64,000 nucleotides of DNA from Paracoccaceae bacterium (GCA_024742695.1 JANSXY010000020.1:1-64000); one strand, 5' to 3'. Numbered from the stretch's first letter, positions 28,301 to 35,648 are shown. Numbers and translations are program-made. Notes: generated by a model from the sequence alone, not told the origin.

Positions 28301-29565
28301 GTTTCACGATCATCGGCGCGGCGGCGGGCGACTCTTCCGGCTGGTCCGTGAGCGGGGCGGGGGATGTGAACGGCGACGGGTTCGACGACCTGATCGTCGG
28401 GGCGCCCAACGCCGACCTGAACGGCGACCGTTCCGGCACCAGCTACGTGGTGTTCGGCAAGTCCGATGGCGCGGCGGTCGATCTGTCGGCGCTCGGCGCG
28501 GCCGACGGTTTCCTGATCGTCGGCGCGGCGGCGGATGACGGGGCCGGCCATTCCGTCCGCGCGGCGGGCGACGTGAACGGTGACGGCTTCGCCGACCTGA
28601 TCGTCGGCGCGCCCACGGCCGACCCTTTCGGCAGGAGCGATGCCGGCGCCGGCTACGTGGTGTTCGGCGGCGATTTCACCGGGTCGATGGTGCGGGTCGG
28701 CGGTGTCGGCGACGACAGCATCGCCGGCGGGGCCGGTGCCGACAGGGTCGTCGGCGGCGCGGGAGACGACACGCTTGCCGGCGGCGGCGGGGCCGATGTG
28801 CTTTACGGCGGCGCGGGCGATGACGTGATCGCGGTTTCCGACCCTGGATTCCGGCGCATCGACGGCGGCACCGGCACCGACACGCTGCGGCTGGAGGGCA
28901 CGGGCCTGACGCTCGACCTCGTGGCGAGCGACCTGCCGATCCATTCGATCGAGCGGATCGACCTTGGCGGGAACGGCAACACGCTCAGGCTCTCCGCGCT
29001 CGACCTGCAGCGGCTGACCGGGGCGCGGCACCTGGAGGCGGGCGAGACCGTCGAAGGCCATTTGGTGCTGCGGGTGACCGGCGATAGCGATGACGAGGTT
29101 CAGCTGTCCGGCACGGGCTGGACCCCCGGGGATGACCTGACCGACGACGGCAGCGTGTTCCGGGTCTACGAGAACGGCCGCGCGCGGATCGAGATCGCAG
29201 ACGGTGTCGCGATCGAAACCCTGTCCGGCGGCGCGGCGCTGCTGTCGCTCATGGCCGGGGAGGAGGACGCGGAGGCCGAGATGGCCGACCTCGTGCTGTC
29301 CGGCACGTCGGGCGCCGATGTCCATGCGGTGCCCGACGTGGCGGGGGTGGTGTCGATCATCGATTTCCGCCCCGGGCAGGGCGACGTGATCGACCTCACG
29401 GCCTTCGGGTTCACGGATTTCGACGCCGTGATGGACATCGTGTCGAGCGATGGTGCGACGGATGCGGGCAGCCGCCTCGCGCTGGACGGCGACACCGAAC
29501 TGGTGATTGCCGGTTTCGCGCCGGCGCTGCTGGACGACGGGCAGTTCCATCTGCCGGTCGTCTAG
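22327..29565 (+). CDS. Giant surface/secreted protein: VCBS repeats plus two FG-GAP beta-propellers and RTX repeats
   Basis: A 2,412-codon gene. The start is GTG at 22327 with AGAGG before it. Layout by residue: N-terminal region with a hydrophobic segment near 68-86 (LATAIVVLPVAALAQ), possibly an atypical signal; Gly-rich linker about 174-190; an Ala-rich helical region about 240-420; four VCBS repeats about 545-972; seven FG-GAP repeats about 974-1446; RTX nonapeptides (GGAGDD, GGGGAD) about 1454-1500; a linker module about 1501-1636; seven more FG-GAP repeats about 1646-2116; RTX about 2124-2168; the linker module again; and a C-terminal domain rich in acidic and hydrophobic residues, as in type I secreted proteins. 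Calcium binding, export and adhesion or biofilm roles are inferred from the domains. No secretion genes are nearby. Confidence 0.88.
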   Translation: MAFNTSAAPRPARPTVVTPCLAWAFWRGQPLQRVAAADPDTLTRIARHPQARRVRVDPRCPATSVARLLGGLATAIVVLPVAALAQQTDFVPVSSIPWIERMELNADGSALFELTNGNQVLVAPEYLRITKEGGILVSLSAFDDDTEALPLLFFPGGLGALAAGGVAVGIGAGGGDGAGGGDGGGGGGGVDPSSGTGYVVDGYLVDTRVFRDLDLDGVWDAGVEPSTRTGGRGAFDFAFLPGAGPIVAEGGYDLTTGLPVAGQLSAPDGATVITPLTTLVHEMVMARADTTMALTAAEAEAGLRAALGLTGGTMLDRDPMAEAEAGDTAAFAAAARVANILHVAEALGADQGAVAAALAEALAAAAPGTDPLADAAAITAALEAGLSSAPVVSTAALGVLLAEVAPVAGDEIETIEYSLETVAITLAGMIRAGGPLPAGMAEIMEDGWPFTPYLFGFDGVIGAYEVAAGAEISGHGYPGSTVTLTIAGLTGTATVAADDTWTVQFAPGAFTAEGRFDIAIVAERIADGVLLVSRTVREEAVIDLTPSVIDGDITGDVTEDAVPDTAAGRLTYSDPDATATWSGDANGTYGRFAITAAGAWTYTLDNARAATQGLAEGQSETETFTVTVTDDKGATATRDVTITVTGTNDAPVIDGTSVVSGAVVESGSDGTGLEVVPGTPTATGTLTASDVDDGATAIWSGNADGRYGRFVIDPAGAWTYTLDNTRDETQALAEGTSETETFTVTVTDEHGATATRDVAITVTGTNDAPVISGTATGAVTEDAAQTTTTGTLTASDVDDGATAIWSGDADGRYGRFMIDPAGAWTYTLDNTRDETQALAEGTSETETFTVTGTNDAPVISGTATGAVVESGSDGTGLEVVPGTPTATGTLTASDVDAGATETWSAAPTEGIYGSFAITATGDWTYTLDNTRDETQALAEGTSETETFTVTVTDDKGATATRDVTITVTGTYDSGFVIIGARSHDLSGYSVSGAGDVNGDGLDDLIVGAYRALGTGASYVVFGRSDGTHVDLSDTGADGFAINGAVGGDWSGHSVSGAGDVNGDGLADLIVGAPQADPNGNGSGASYVVFGKADATAVDLSALGAAEGFVINGAAAGDRGGWSVSGAGDVNGDGLDDLIVGAPDVGTQSAGAGYVVFGKSDGAAVELSALGPDDGFVMRAGPEPIQEFAGWSVSGAGDVNGDGFDDLIVGAPRSDRSGVADAGASYVVFGRSDATVVELSEVAGGSGGFAILGGAWDDESGQSVSAAGDVNGDGLADLIVGAHGADPNGNGSGASYVVFGKSGDTAAVDLSDMGASDGFAIRGAMAGDRSGWSVSGAGDVNGDGLDDLIVGAYLADANGVDSGDSYVVFGKSDGAAVDLSGVADGNGGFAIRGVAAGDRSGWSVSGAGDVDGDGFADLIVGASRADPEGRSEAGASYVIYGGDFDFTGSVMQIGTDAAETLTGTAGAEGLVGGAGDDTLVGGGGADVLYGGAGDDVIAVPDLGFKRIDGGNGTDTLRLDGGGLTLDLTEPGDLPIRSVERIDLGRNGNGLKLSTLDLQRLSDRRHLETGETAEGNLTLRVTGGATDRVELTDTGWTLTGQLSDAGTSFDVYESGLARIEIETGVRLIGGPVLRIELSEVQQDADERGFLMAGMAPFHRTGQSVSYAGDVDGDGLADLIVGAPLASPNGFWSGVGYVVFGKTGGAAVDLSAPGTGGFAIEGAAAGDYTGWSVSGAGEVNGDGRADLILGAPRSDPSGNEAGTSYVVFGKFDGTAVDLSALGADEGFRITGASTLDNSGYSVSGAGDVNGDGLADLILGANGADPNGIGDAGAGYVVFGKTGGTAVDLAALGADDGFRIAGAADRDAAGYSVSGAGDVNGDGFADLIVGAPTADPNGDRSGASYVVFGKPDGVAVELSVLGTGGFEIRGAAADDEAGNSVSAAGDVNGDGLADLIVGANLADPDGRNTAGASYVVFGKTDDTTVELSAIADGTGGFTIIGAAAGDSSGWSVSGAGDVNGDGFDDLIVGAPNADLNGDRSGTSYVVFGKSDGAAVDLSALGAADGFLIVGAAADDGAGHSVRAAGDVNGDGFADLIVGAPTADPFGRSDAGAGYVVFGGDFTGSMVRVGGVGDDSIAGGAGADRVVGGAGDDTLAGGGGADVLYGGAGDDVIAVSDPGFRRIDGGTGTDTLRLEGTGLTLDLVASDLPIHSIERIDLGGNGNTLRLSALDLQRLTGARHLEAGETVEGHLVLRVTGDSDDEVQLSGTGWTPGDDLTDDGSVFRVYENGRARIEIADGVAIETLSGGAALLSLMAGEEDAEAEMADLVLSGTSGADVHAVPDVAGVVSIIDFRPGQGDVIDLTAFGFTDFDAVMDIVSSDGATDAGSRLALDGDTELVIAGFAPALLDDGQFHLPVV
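23960..25239 (+). repeat. Four VCBS repeats, the third with a 54-bp internal deletion
   Basis: Four tandem copies of a roughly 100-codon VCBS module lie here. Units 2-4 are nearly identical at DNA level over long stretches (for example around 24310-24400 and 24932-25015). The third unit lacks 18 codons: where the second reads ETFTVTVTDE...ITVTGTND, the third reads ETFTVTGTND. In the second unit the missing piece is bounded by the 11-base direct repeat CACGGTGACGG (24552 and 24606), which explains the deletion by slippage or recombination. Confidence 0.85.
25247..26670 (+). repeat. First FG-GAP beta-propeller (seven repeats)
   Basis: Seven copies of a 60-65-codon unit follow one another, each with the core VSGAGDVNGDGLxDLIVGA and a closing SYVVFGK-like strand, the last ending in YGGDF. 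Seven FG-GAP repeats are the number needed to close an integrin-alpha-like propeller. The D-x-N-G-D-G loops are typical calcium sites. Confidence 0.85.
26690..26820 (+). repeat. RTX calcium-binding nonapeptides, first block
   Basis: Tandem Gly/Asp-rich nonapeptides of the type GGAGDDTLV and GGAGDDVIA follow the first propeller. They form a calcium-binding parallel beta-roll and are typical of proteins exported by type I secretion. Confidence 0.8.
27262..28680 (+). repeat. Second FG-GAP beta-propeller (seven repeats)
   Basis: Another seven FG-GAP units, starting GFLMAGMAPFHRTGQSVSYA and ending YVVFGGDFTG. The block parallels the one at 25247-26670 and is again followed by RTX repeats and the same linker module (motif RIDLGxNGNxLxLS). 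Confidence 0.85.
28700..28836 (+). repeat. RTX calcium-binding nonapeptides, second block
   Basis: Gly/Asp-rich nonapeptides (GGAGADRVV, GGAGDDTLA, GGAGDDVIA) follow the second propeller. Part of the DNA (around GGGGCCGATGTGCTTTACGG) is the same as in the first RTX block, showing that the propeller-RTX-linker unit was duplicated. Confidence 0.8.
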
Positions 29566-29585
29566 GAAGCGCCGGGGCCGGGCGA

Positions 29586-30533
29586 TCAGAACATCGCGTG
29601 CGCGCCCAGATCGGCGTCGGCCCGCCCCGCGATCAGGTCGGCATAGTGATCCCACAGGGTATCCGACCCGAACTCGGGCGTGGCGTCGGCGTCATAGCGA
29701 CCCCGAGCGGCATCCCAAAGCAGCATCGATTCGGTCGCGTAGTACCGGCCCGTCCGCGCGAACTCGGCCTTGTCCCGCATCCGGCGGCTGGCGTGGCCCA
29801 GAAGCCCGAACGCCCCGACGAGGATGTCCATCATCGCCAGCGGCACGTGACGAACGCGCGTCTCCCGCCCCAGCAACTCGTGCAGGCGCGTCGCCTGTTC
29901 GAGCGGCGTGATCGCCGGGCCGGGGCCGCCGATCGGCAGAATCCGGTTGCGCCTGCCGGGGTCGGACAGGCAGCCGGTGATGTAGCGTGCCAGATCGCGG
30001 TCGCTTATCGGTTTGCAGGCCGTCTGCCGACCGTCCCCGAAGACGAGAAAGGGCTTGCCGGCCTGAACCCGCGCGACCTGTCCAGACAGCGACTTGAAGA
30101 ACGCCGTCGGCCGCACGATGGTCCAGTCAAGCCCGGCCTGAACCAGCTCGCGCTCGAAGGCCAGCTTGGCGTGCTGGAAGGCGAGCGCCGGCTTCTGGAC
30201 GCAGATCGCCGACAGCAGGATGAAATGCCGCGCGCCGGCGCGCGTGCCTTCGGCCAGAAGGTTCGCCTGCGCGTGGTATTCCACCGCCCAGGCATCGGCC
30301 GGAGCCCCGCTGCGCGTCGCCATGCAGGAAATCACCGCGTCGATCCGGCGCCCGTGCAGCGCCGCGGCCAGGCTGCCCGGTTTCGTCAGGTGGCATTCGA
30401 CCGGTGTGGCCCCCGGTTGCCGCAGTGTCGATCCCGGCCGTAGCGGACAGAGAACCTCGTGCCCGCCCGCGACCAGTTCGGCCGCCACCGCGCGCCCGAT
30501 CGTGCCCGTCGCCCCTGACAGAAGTACCGTCAT
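29586..30533 (-). CDS. bciA: Divinyl (proto)chlorophyllide 8-vinyl-reductase
   Basis: A 315-residue NAD(P)H-dependent extended-SDR protein. The Rossmann motif is GATGTIGRAVAAEL. The BciA signature is very clear: LLSAICVQKPALAFQHAKLA, IVRPTAFFKSLSGQV, ACKPISDRDLA and RILPIGGPGPAITP. BciA reduces the C8 vinyl group of divinyl chlorophyllide in bacteriochlorophyll synthesis. It is outside any visible photosynthesis gene cluster, as in Rhodobacter. It converges with the giant gene (20-bp gap). Its presence is the best evidence in the window that the host is an anoxygenic phototroph. Confidence 0.9.
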   Translation of the reverse strand: MTVLLSGATGTIGRAVAAELVAGGHEVLCPLRPGSTLRQPGATPVECHLTKPGSLAAALHGRRIDAVISCMATRSGAPADAWAVEYHAQANLLAEGTRAGARHFILLSAICVQKPALAFQHAKLAFERELVQAGLDWTIVRPTAFFKSLSGQVARVQAGKPFLVFGDGRQTACKPISDRDLARYITGCLSDPGRRNRILPIGGPGPAITPLEQATRLHELLGRETRVRHVPLAMMDILVGAFGLLGHASRRMRDKAEFARTGRYYATESMLLWDAARGRYDADATPEFGSDTLWDHYADLIAGRADADLGAHAMF

Positions 30534-30651
30534 CCGCCCGTCCCCGCCGCGTCAACGGGCCAAGCCTACTTCGAAAGGCGGCGCATGGGTAATCCCCTGC
30601 GCGGACCCGTCGGCGCGGCGAACCGGCGATGCGCGGCGGTGCCGGCCCCGG

Positions 30652-32478
30652 TCAGGGGGCGAGGCGCTTCTGAGCGGCGATCCGGCACGAGGCGTTGGCC
30701 GCGCCGTAGCCGCCGTAGCCGCCCCGGCGCTCGACGATCTCGAAGACAACGCCGGGCCCGAACGGGCGGGAATAGAGATGGAAGAATTCTCCGTCGCCGA
30801 CCCGGTCGTAGAGGATGTTCGCGGCCTGCATCCGCGCCAGCCTGTCGGCCGGGATGTCGAACCGCGCGGCGAGATCGTCGTAGTAGTTTCGCGGCATCGG
30901 CAGGCTTTCGAACCCGCGCGCGGCCAGCCTGTCCGCGGTCGCGAGGATGTCGTCGGTCGCGAAGGCGAGGTGCTGCACGGTCGCGCCGCCGCCCTCGGCC
31001 AGGAACCGGCCGGCCAGCGTGCGCGGCGTCTCGGCGCCGTTCAGCACCAACCGCACCCGGCCGTCGGGCGACCCGAGCGCCCGGCTGCGCACCAGCCCGC
31101 CGGGATCGACGAGATCGATGATCGGCCCCGCGCTGATGTCGAAAAGCGAGGTGTAGAACAGCGACCAGGCGAGCATTTCCTCAAACGGCACGGTCTGCGC
31201 GACGTGGTCGATCCGGACCAGCCCGCAGCCGCCCGCCGGGGTCGCCGGGCCGGCCTGCGGCGCGGCGTCATCCAGGAATTGCACGATCCCGCCGGCGGGA
31301 TCGCACACGGCGTCCCGTCCGCCCGCGTCGCTCCCCGCCGGGCCCGACACCGGTTTCGCGCCCAGCGCCGTCGCCCGCGTCACGGCATCGGCGGCCGACG
31401 CGACGCGAAACCCGAGGCGCGCGACCGTCGGCGACGCAATCGCCGGCGCCGCAGGCCGCGGCGTTGCCGCGATCCGGATTTCGCCCTGTTGCCAAAGCTG
31501 CCGCCCGTCCGTCGCCACGGACGGCAGCCTTTCGAATCCGAGGCTGTCGAGCATCGCGGCCAGCCCCGGGGCATCGGCCCCCGAGGCGTGGAACTCCACG
31601 ACGTCGAGGCCGCGCGCCGCCACCCGGCCCGGTATCGCGGGGGCATCGACCGCCAGTTTCGGCTCGGCCCGCCGGACGTCATCGATCAGCGCGACGAGCG
31701 CCCGGTAGCCATCCCGCGCGATCGTCTCCGGCGGCGCGCCGCGATACTGGTCGTTGAAGATCTCCAGACTGACGGGTCCGCAATAGCCCGTGGCCATCGC
31801 CGCCCGCAGGAAGCGGGTTACGTCGAGATCGCCCTCGCCTGGCATGTTGCGGAAGTGCCGCGACCAATACAGCACGTCCATCTCGATCGCCGGTGCGTCG
31901 GCCACCTGCACGAGGAAGATCCTGTCGCCGGGAATGTCGCGGATCGTGTCGGGGTCGATCCGGCGGCCGAGGGTATGGAAGCTGTCGAGGATGATGCCGA
32001 TCGCGGGATGGTCGGCGCGGCGCACCGCCTCCCAGGCGTCGCGGTGATCGTTGATGAACCGGCCCCAGGCCAGCGCCTCGTAGCCCACGCGCAGCCCGCG
32101 CCGTGCCGCGCGCTCGCCCAGGTCGGCCAGGTCGGCCGCGGCCCTGTCGATGCCGCCCAGCGCCTCCGGATGCACGCTGGACACGACGAGGAGAAGCTCG
32201 CAGCCCAGCTCCTGCATCAGGTCGAACTTGCGTTCCGCACGGTCGAATGCCTTGGCGCGCGCCGCGCCCGTCAGCCCCTCGAAGTCCCGGAACGGCTGGT
32301 AGAGCGTGACCTCCAGACCCGCGTCGCGGGCCGCCTGACCGATCTCGCGCGGGCTGCGGTCGTCCGCTACGAGGTCTTGTTCGAGAATCTCGACACCGGT
32401 GAACCCGGCCGCGGCGATCGCCGCGAGCTTTTCGTCCAGCGTACCTGAGATCGAGACCGTCGCGATGGCCGTCTTCAA
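30652..32478 (-). CDS. quiC: 3-Dehydroshikimate dehydratase, QuiC type (sugar-isomerase / HPPD-like fusion)
   Basis: A 608-residue two-domain protein. The N-terminal half is an AP-endonuclease-2 TIM barrel, with metal ligands suggested by Glu in YEALAWGRF, Asp and His in ILDSFHTL, and Glu in SLEIFND. The C-terminal half is a vicinal-oxygen-chelate domain like 4-hydroxyphenylpyruvate dioxygenase, with His in RIDHVAQTV, His in VQHLAFATDD and Glu in VFEIVERRGGYGGYGAAN. Such fusions convert 3-dehydroshikimate to protocatechuate, feeding quinate and shikimate into the beta-ketoadipate route. I place the start at TTG 32478, because homologues begin with xKTxIATVSxSGTL; it lacks a good ribosome site, and an in-frame ATG at 32622 is an alternative. 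A LysR gene lies upstream on the same strand. Confidence 0.85.
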   Translation of the reverse strand: MKTAIATVSISGTLDEKLAAIAAAGFTGVEILEQDLVADDRSPREIGQAARDAGLEVTLYQPFRDFEGLTGAARAKAFDRAERKFDLMQELGCELLLVVSSVHPEALGGIDRAAADLADLGERAARRGLRVGYEALAWGRFINDHRDAWEAVRRADHPAIGIILDSFHTLGRRIDPDTIRDIPGDRIFLVQVADAPAIEMDVLYWSRHFRNMPGEGDLDVTRFLRAAMATGYCGPVSLEIFNDQYRGAPPETIARDGYRALVALIDDVRRAEPKLAVDAPAIPGRVAARGLDVVEFHASGADAPGLAAMLDSLGFERLPSVATDGRQLWQQGEIRIAATPRPAAPAIASPTVARLGFRVASAADAVTRATALGAKPVSGPAGSDAGGRDAVCDPAGGIVQFLDDAAPQAGPATPAGGCGLVRIDHVAQTVPFEEMLAWSLFYTSLFDISAGPIIDLVDPGGLVRSRALGSPDGRVRLVLNGAETPRTLAGRFLAEGGGATVQHLAFATDDILATADRLAARGFESLPMPRNYYDDLAARFDIPADRLARMQAANILYDRVGDGEFFHLYSRPFGPGVVFEIVERRGGYGGYGAANASCRIAAQKRLAP

Positions 32479-32784
32479 CGGCCGCGGTCGGGTGGCGCCG
32501 CCGCGCCGTCGCGAATCGATGCTGTCGGATCCCGGCCCCGAAACCGGCCGGACTTCATCGGGCACTCCATCCGAAAGGCTGGCTGCAACGCGCGAAAATG
32601 CATCTGAGCCCTGCGTGCCCATCGATCATCCCGGAAAAAATTCTTCGAAATAGCCCTAGTCGAAAGCATATAACACATCCTGAATAGCCTGTCGGCGGCG
32701 GGCTGTCATGGTGCCATCGGCCCGGTCCCGCAACCGGACCGCGGGCGGACGAAGTCCCGCCGCCGGGCATGGCCGGGCCGGCGG
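32479..32784. promoter_or_regulatory. Intergenic region between quiC-like and LysR genes
   Basis: About 300 bases hold the likely promoter of the quiC-like gene (AT-rich part 32625-32690) and GC-rich hairpins (for example CGGTCC...GGACCG near 32725-32745) that may end the LysR transcript. An AAAGCAT word at 32663-32669 repeats the centre of the palindrome at 33729-33745, so the LysR protein might bind here too. Confidence 0.35.
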
Positions 32785-33720
32785 CTACGGCGCGCCCAGC
32801 GTGTCCTCGATCTCGGCCTGCATCCGCTCCACCGCCGCTTCGAGATCGGCGATGAAGGCGCGTGCAACGAGGGACTGGGTGGCGTAGCCCGGCGTCAGGA
32901 TCGAGACGCTGTTCGAGATCCGGGGCCGGAAGCGCCGGATCGACAGGCGGGCCGGTTCGGGGGCCTGCAGGAGGTGGCTGTAGGCGGTGATCATGTCGCT
33001 GACCATCACGCAGACACCCGCGGCGACGAACTGAAGGCCGGGTAGAAAGGTTCGGAGTTCCAGGCGCTTGTCGAACCGCTTGCCGGCCGTGCGAAACGCC
33101 GCCTCGGTCTGGATCGCGGTCCGGTGCTGACCGAACAGGACGGCCATGGGGCGACCGTCGAGATCGTCCGGGGTGATCACGGCGCGGGCCGCGAGAGGAT
33201 CGTCGGTCGGCAGCACGCAAACGCATTCCAGATCGTAGTCCTTCTGCCGGATCGAGGCGCGCGGCGCCGGGGTCTCGGCGAAACCCACGTCGAACTGCTG
33301 GGAGGCGATCAGATCCTCGATCACGTCCGACGACCGCATGATGAACGACACCTCGAGTTCCCCCCGGCCTTCCAGGAACCGTGTGAGAAGGCGCGGCAGG
33401 AACACGCTGGACGCGGCGGGGTGGCTGGCGACCTTGAGCTTGCCCGACTGCAGCGCGCTGATCCGGCCCATGGTGCGTTCGGTGCGTTCGAGACGGGCGA
33501 GGATCTCGTCGCATTCCTCGAGGAAGAAGCGCGCTTCGGGCGTCGGGATCAGCTTGCCGCGCGACCGCAGGAACAGCCGCAGCCCCAGCTGGTCTTCCAG
33601 CGTCTGGATCATCGTCGAGACGGCGGGCTGCGTCCGGCCGAGGGCGCGCGCGGCCTCGCTGATCGAGCCCGAGCGCATGACCTCGCGGAAGGTGAGCATC
33701 TGCCGGAAGGACAGGTTCAT
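32785..33720 (-). CDS. LysR-family transcriptional regulator
   Basis: A 311-residue LysR regulator starting MNLSFRQMLTFREVMRSGSI with recognition helix GRTQPAVSTMIQTLEDQLG, then the effector domain. In-frame ATGs at 33738 and 33726 are possible, but 33720 gives the usual short N-terminus and leaves the palindrome at 33729-33745 as non-coding operator DNA. The gene is divergent from the TRAP transporter operon and upstream of the quiC-like gene, and probably controls one or both. Confidence 0.9.
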   Translation of the reverse strand: MNLSFRQMLTFREVMRSGSISEAARALGRTQPAVSTMIQTLEDQLGLRLFLRSRGKLIPTPEARFFLEECDEILARLERTERTMGRISALQSGKLKVASHPAASSVFLPRLLTRFLEGRGELEVSFIMRSSDVIEDLIASQQFDVGFAETPAPRASIRQKDYDLECVCVLPTDDPLAARAVITPDDLDGRPMAVLFGQHRTAIQTEAAFRTAGKRFDKRLELRTFLPGLQFVAAGVCVMVSDMITAYSHLLQAPEPARLSIRRFRPRISNSVSILTPGYATQSLVARAFIADLEAAVERMQAEIEDTLGAP

Positions 33721-33728
33721 GGTCATAG

Positions 33729-33745
33729 CATAAAGCATCTTTATG
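33729..33745. promoter_or_regulatory. Perfect palindrome CATAAAG-CAT-CTTTATG
   Basis: Seven-base perfect arms with a three-base centre lie between the divergent LysR and TRAP transporter genes, directly before the LysR start. This is the classic place for a LysR autoregulatory and activation site. AT-rich DNA follows on the TRAP side. Confidence 0.55.
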
Positions 33746-33833
33746 AAGTCAGAGAAACTATCAAATTGAGTTTATGCCTGGCTTCCCCCGAGACTTCGAT
33801 GAACCCCGCGACGAGTCGGGGCCGGGGGAGCGC

Positions 33834-34304
33834 ATGGACAAGTTCGCCAAATACCTGCTGACGGCGCTGATCTGCATCGTGGCGCTTGGCCAGTTCGTGC
33901 AGGTCATCACCCGCTACGTGCTTCAGGTGCCGGTGATGGGGCTGGAAGAGACGATGCTCTACCCGACCCTTTGGCTTTACATCCTCGGTTCGGTCAACGC
34001 GTCGCGCGAGAACACGCATATCCGCGCCAACGTGCTCGAGATCTTCCTGAAAACCGACCGCGGCCACACGATCCTCGCGATCGTGGGCGAGGTCATCAGC
34101 CTCGTCGTCGGGCTCTGGCTGCTGTCCTGGGCCTGGGATTACACCCGCTACGCCTGGAGGGTCTGGCGCGAAAGCCCGACGCTTTACATCCCGACCTTCT
34201 ATTCCGACATCGCGCTGCTCACCGGGCTTGCGCTGATGATGGTCTACACCGCCTGGCACCTGGCCCGGCATGTCCAGATCCTGCGCACCGGAGGCCCGGC
34301 ATGA
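33834..34304 (+). CDS. dctQ: TRAP transporter small permease (DctQ family)
   Basis: A 156-residue membrane protein with four hydrophobic segments (starting LLTALICIVALGQFVQVITR), the size and pattern of the small subunit of tripartite ATP-independent periplasmic transporters. The family motif region MGLEETMLYPTLWLYILGS is present. ATG 33834 follows GGGGGAGCGC; an upstream ATG at 33774 lacks support. It overlaps the start of the large permease gene by four bases (ATGA). Confidence 0.9.
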   Translation: MDKFAKYLLTALICIVALGQFVQVITRYVLQVPVMGLEETMLYPTLWLYILGSVNASRENTHIRANVLEIFLKTDRGHTILAIVGEVISLVVGLWLLSWAWDYTRYAWRVWRESPTLYIPTFYSDIALLTGLALMMVYTAWHLARHVQILRTGGPA

Positions 34305-35611
34305 TCGAGATCGCGCTCATCGCCATTGCCGTGCTGGTGATCACGCTGACGCTGGGGGTGCCCTTGCCCTACTGTTTCGGCGCGGCGCTGATGGTGATGT
34401 ATTTCATCGGCGACGTGACGATGAAGGGCATGATGCTCTGGGGCTTCCAGCAGCTTGGAAACCCGGTGCTTCTGGCGATCCCGCTGTTCGTGCTTGCCGG
34501 AACGATCATGTCGGAATCGGGTATCGCTGCCTCGCTTCTGCGCTTCGTCAACGCCTTCATCGGCCATGTCCGCGGCGGGCTTGGCGTCGTCGCCGCCGTG
34601 TCCTGCGCGATCATCGGCGCGATTTCCGGCTCCGGGCTGACCGGCATCGCCGCGATCGGCCCGCTGCTGATCCCCGAGATGGAAAAGCGTGGCTATCCGC
34701 GCGAATACGCGACCGCGCTGATCGCCAATTCCTCGATCCTCGGCCTGCTGATCCCGCCGTCGGTGACGATGATCGTCTACGGCTGGGTCACCGACACCTC
34801 GATCCTGGCCTGTTTCCTCGCCACGCTGGGGCCGGGGCTGCTGATCATGGTGTCGTTTTCCGTGATCAACCTGTTCATGTCGCGCCGCTTCAACCTGGTG
34901 CTCGACGAGAAGCCGACAGCGGCGGAACTGACGCGCGAGGTCACGCGCCGCGGCTGGCACGCCTTTCCCGCGCTGCTGATGCCGATCATCATCCTCGGCG
35001 GCATCTACGGCGGGGTGATGACCCCGACCGAGGCCGCCGCCGTCGCGGTGATCTACGCGGTGCCCGTCGGCTTCCTGATCTACAAGGGGCTGAAGCTGCC
35101 CAACTTCCTCGAGGCGGGCAAGGAGGCGGCGACGGCGGTGGGCGCGATCATGATGATGATCCTGTTCTCGATGATCCTCAGCCAGATGTTCACCTACGAG
35201 CGCATTCCCCAGCAGATGGTCGAAGGCATCTTCTCGATCACCGAAAACAAGGTGCTGCTGCTCATCCTGATCAATATCCTGCTGTTCCTTGTCGGCATGG
35301 TCGTCAACGACGTCACGGCGATCATCCTGATCGCGCCGCTGCTGCTGCCGCTGATGACGGCGATCGGGGTCAGCCCGGTGCAGTTCGCCGCGATCATGGG
35401 CGTCAACACGGCGATGGGCGGCGTCACCCCGCCCTATGCCTCGATCCTCTATCTCGGCGCGCGGATCGGCAAGGTGAAGGTCACCAAGGTGATCCCGCCG
35501 GCGATGAAGCTGATCCTGTTCGGCTACGTGCCGGTGGTGTTCCTGACCTCGCTCTGGCCCGACCTGTCGCTCTTCCTGCCGCGCTTCTTCGGCTACGACG
35601 TGGCGCCCTGA
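34301..35611 (+). CDS. dctM: TRAP transporter large permease (DctM family)
   Basis: A 436-residue inner-membrane protein with about 12 hydrophobic segments. Signature stretches include GAISGSGLTGIAAIGPLLIP, NSSILGLLIPPSVTMIVYG and GVNTAMGGVTPPYASILYLG. It forms the sodium-driven translocation channel with the DctQ subunit. Start and stop fit a compact operon: overlap with dctQ and 37 bases before dctP. Confidence 0.93.
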   Translation: MIEIALIAIAVLVITLTLGVPLPYCFGAALMVMYFIGDVTMKGMMLWGFQQLGNPVLLAIPLFVLAGTIMSESGIAASLLRFVNAFIGHVRGGLGVVAAVSCAIIGAISGSGLTGIAAIGPLLIPEMEKRGYPREYATALIANSSILGLLIPPSVTMIVYGWVTDTSILACFLATLGPGLLIMVSFSVINLFMSRRFNLVLDEKPTAAELTREVTRRGWHAFPALLMPIIILGGIYGGVMTPTEAAAVAVIYAVPVGFLIYKGLKLPNFLEAGKEAATAVGAIMMMILFSMILSQMFTYERIPQQMVEGIFSITENKVLLLILINILLFLVGMVVNDVTAIILIAPLLLPLMTAIGVSPVQFAAIMGVNTAMGGVTPPYASILYLGARIGKVKVTKVIPPAMKLILFGYVPVVFLTSLWPDLSLFLPRFFGYDVAP

Positions 35612-35648
35612 TCACCCCGACCCCTGCAATCCAAACGGAGGAAACCCG

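Noticed and set aside
23098-29655. A 2,185-codon open frame on the minus strand, antisense to the giant gene
   Set aside because: It mirrors the repetitive high-GC coding strand and translates into Arg/His/Pro-rich text with no recognisable domain. Strong codon bias at third positions leaves antisense frames open.
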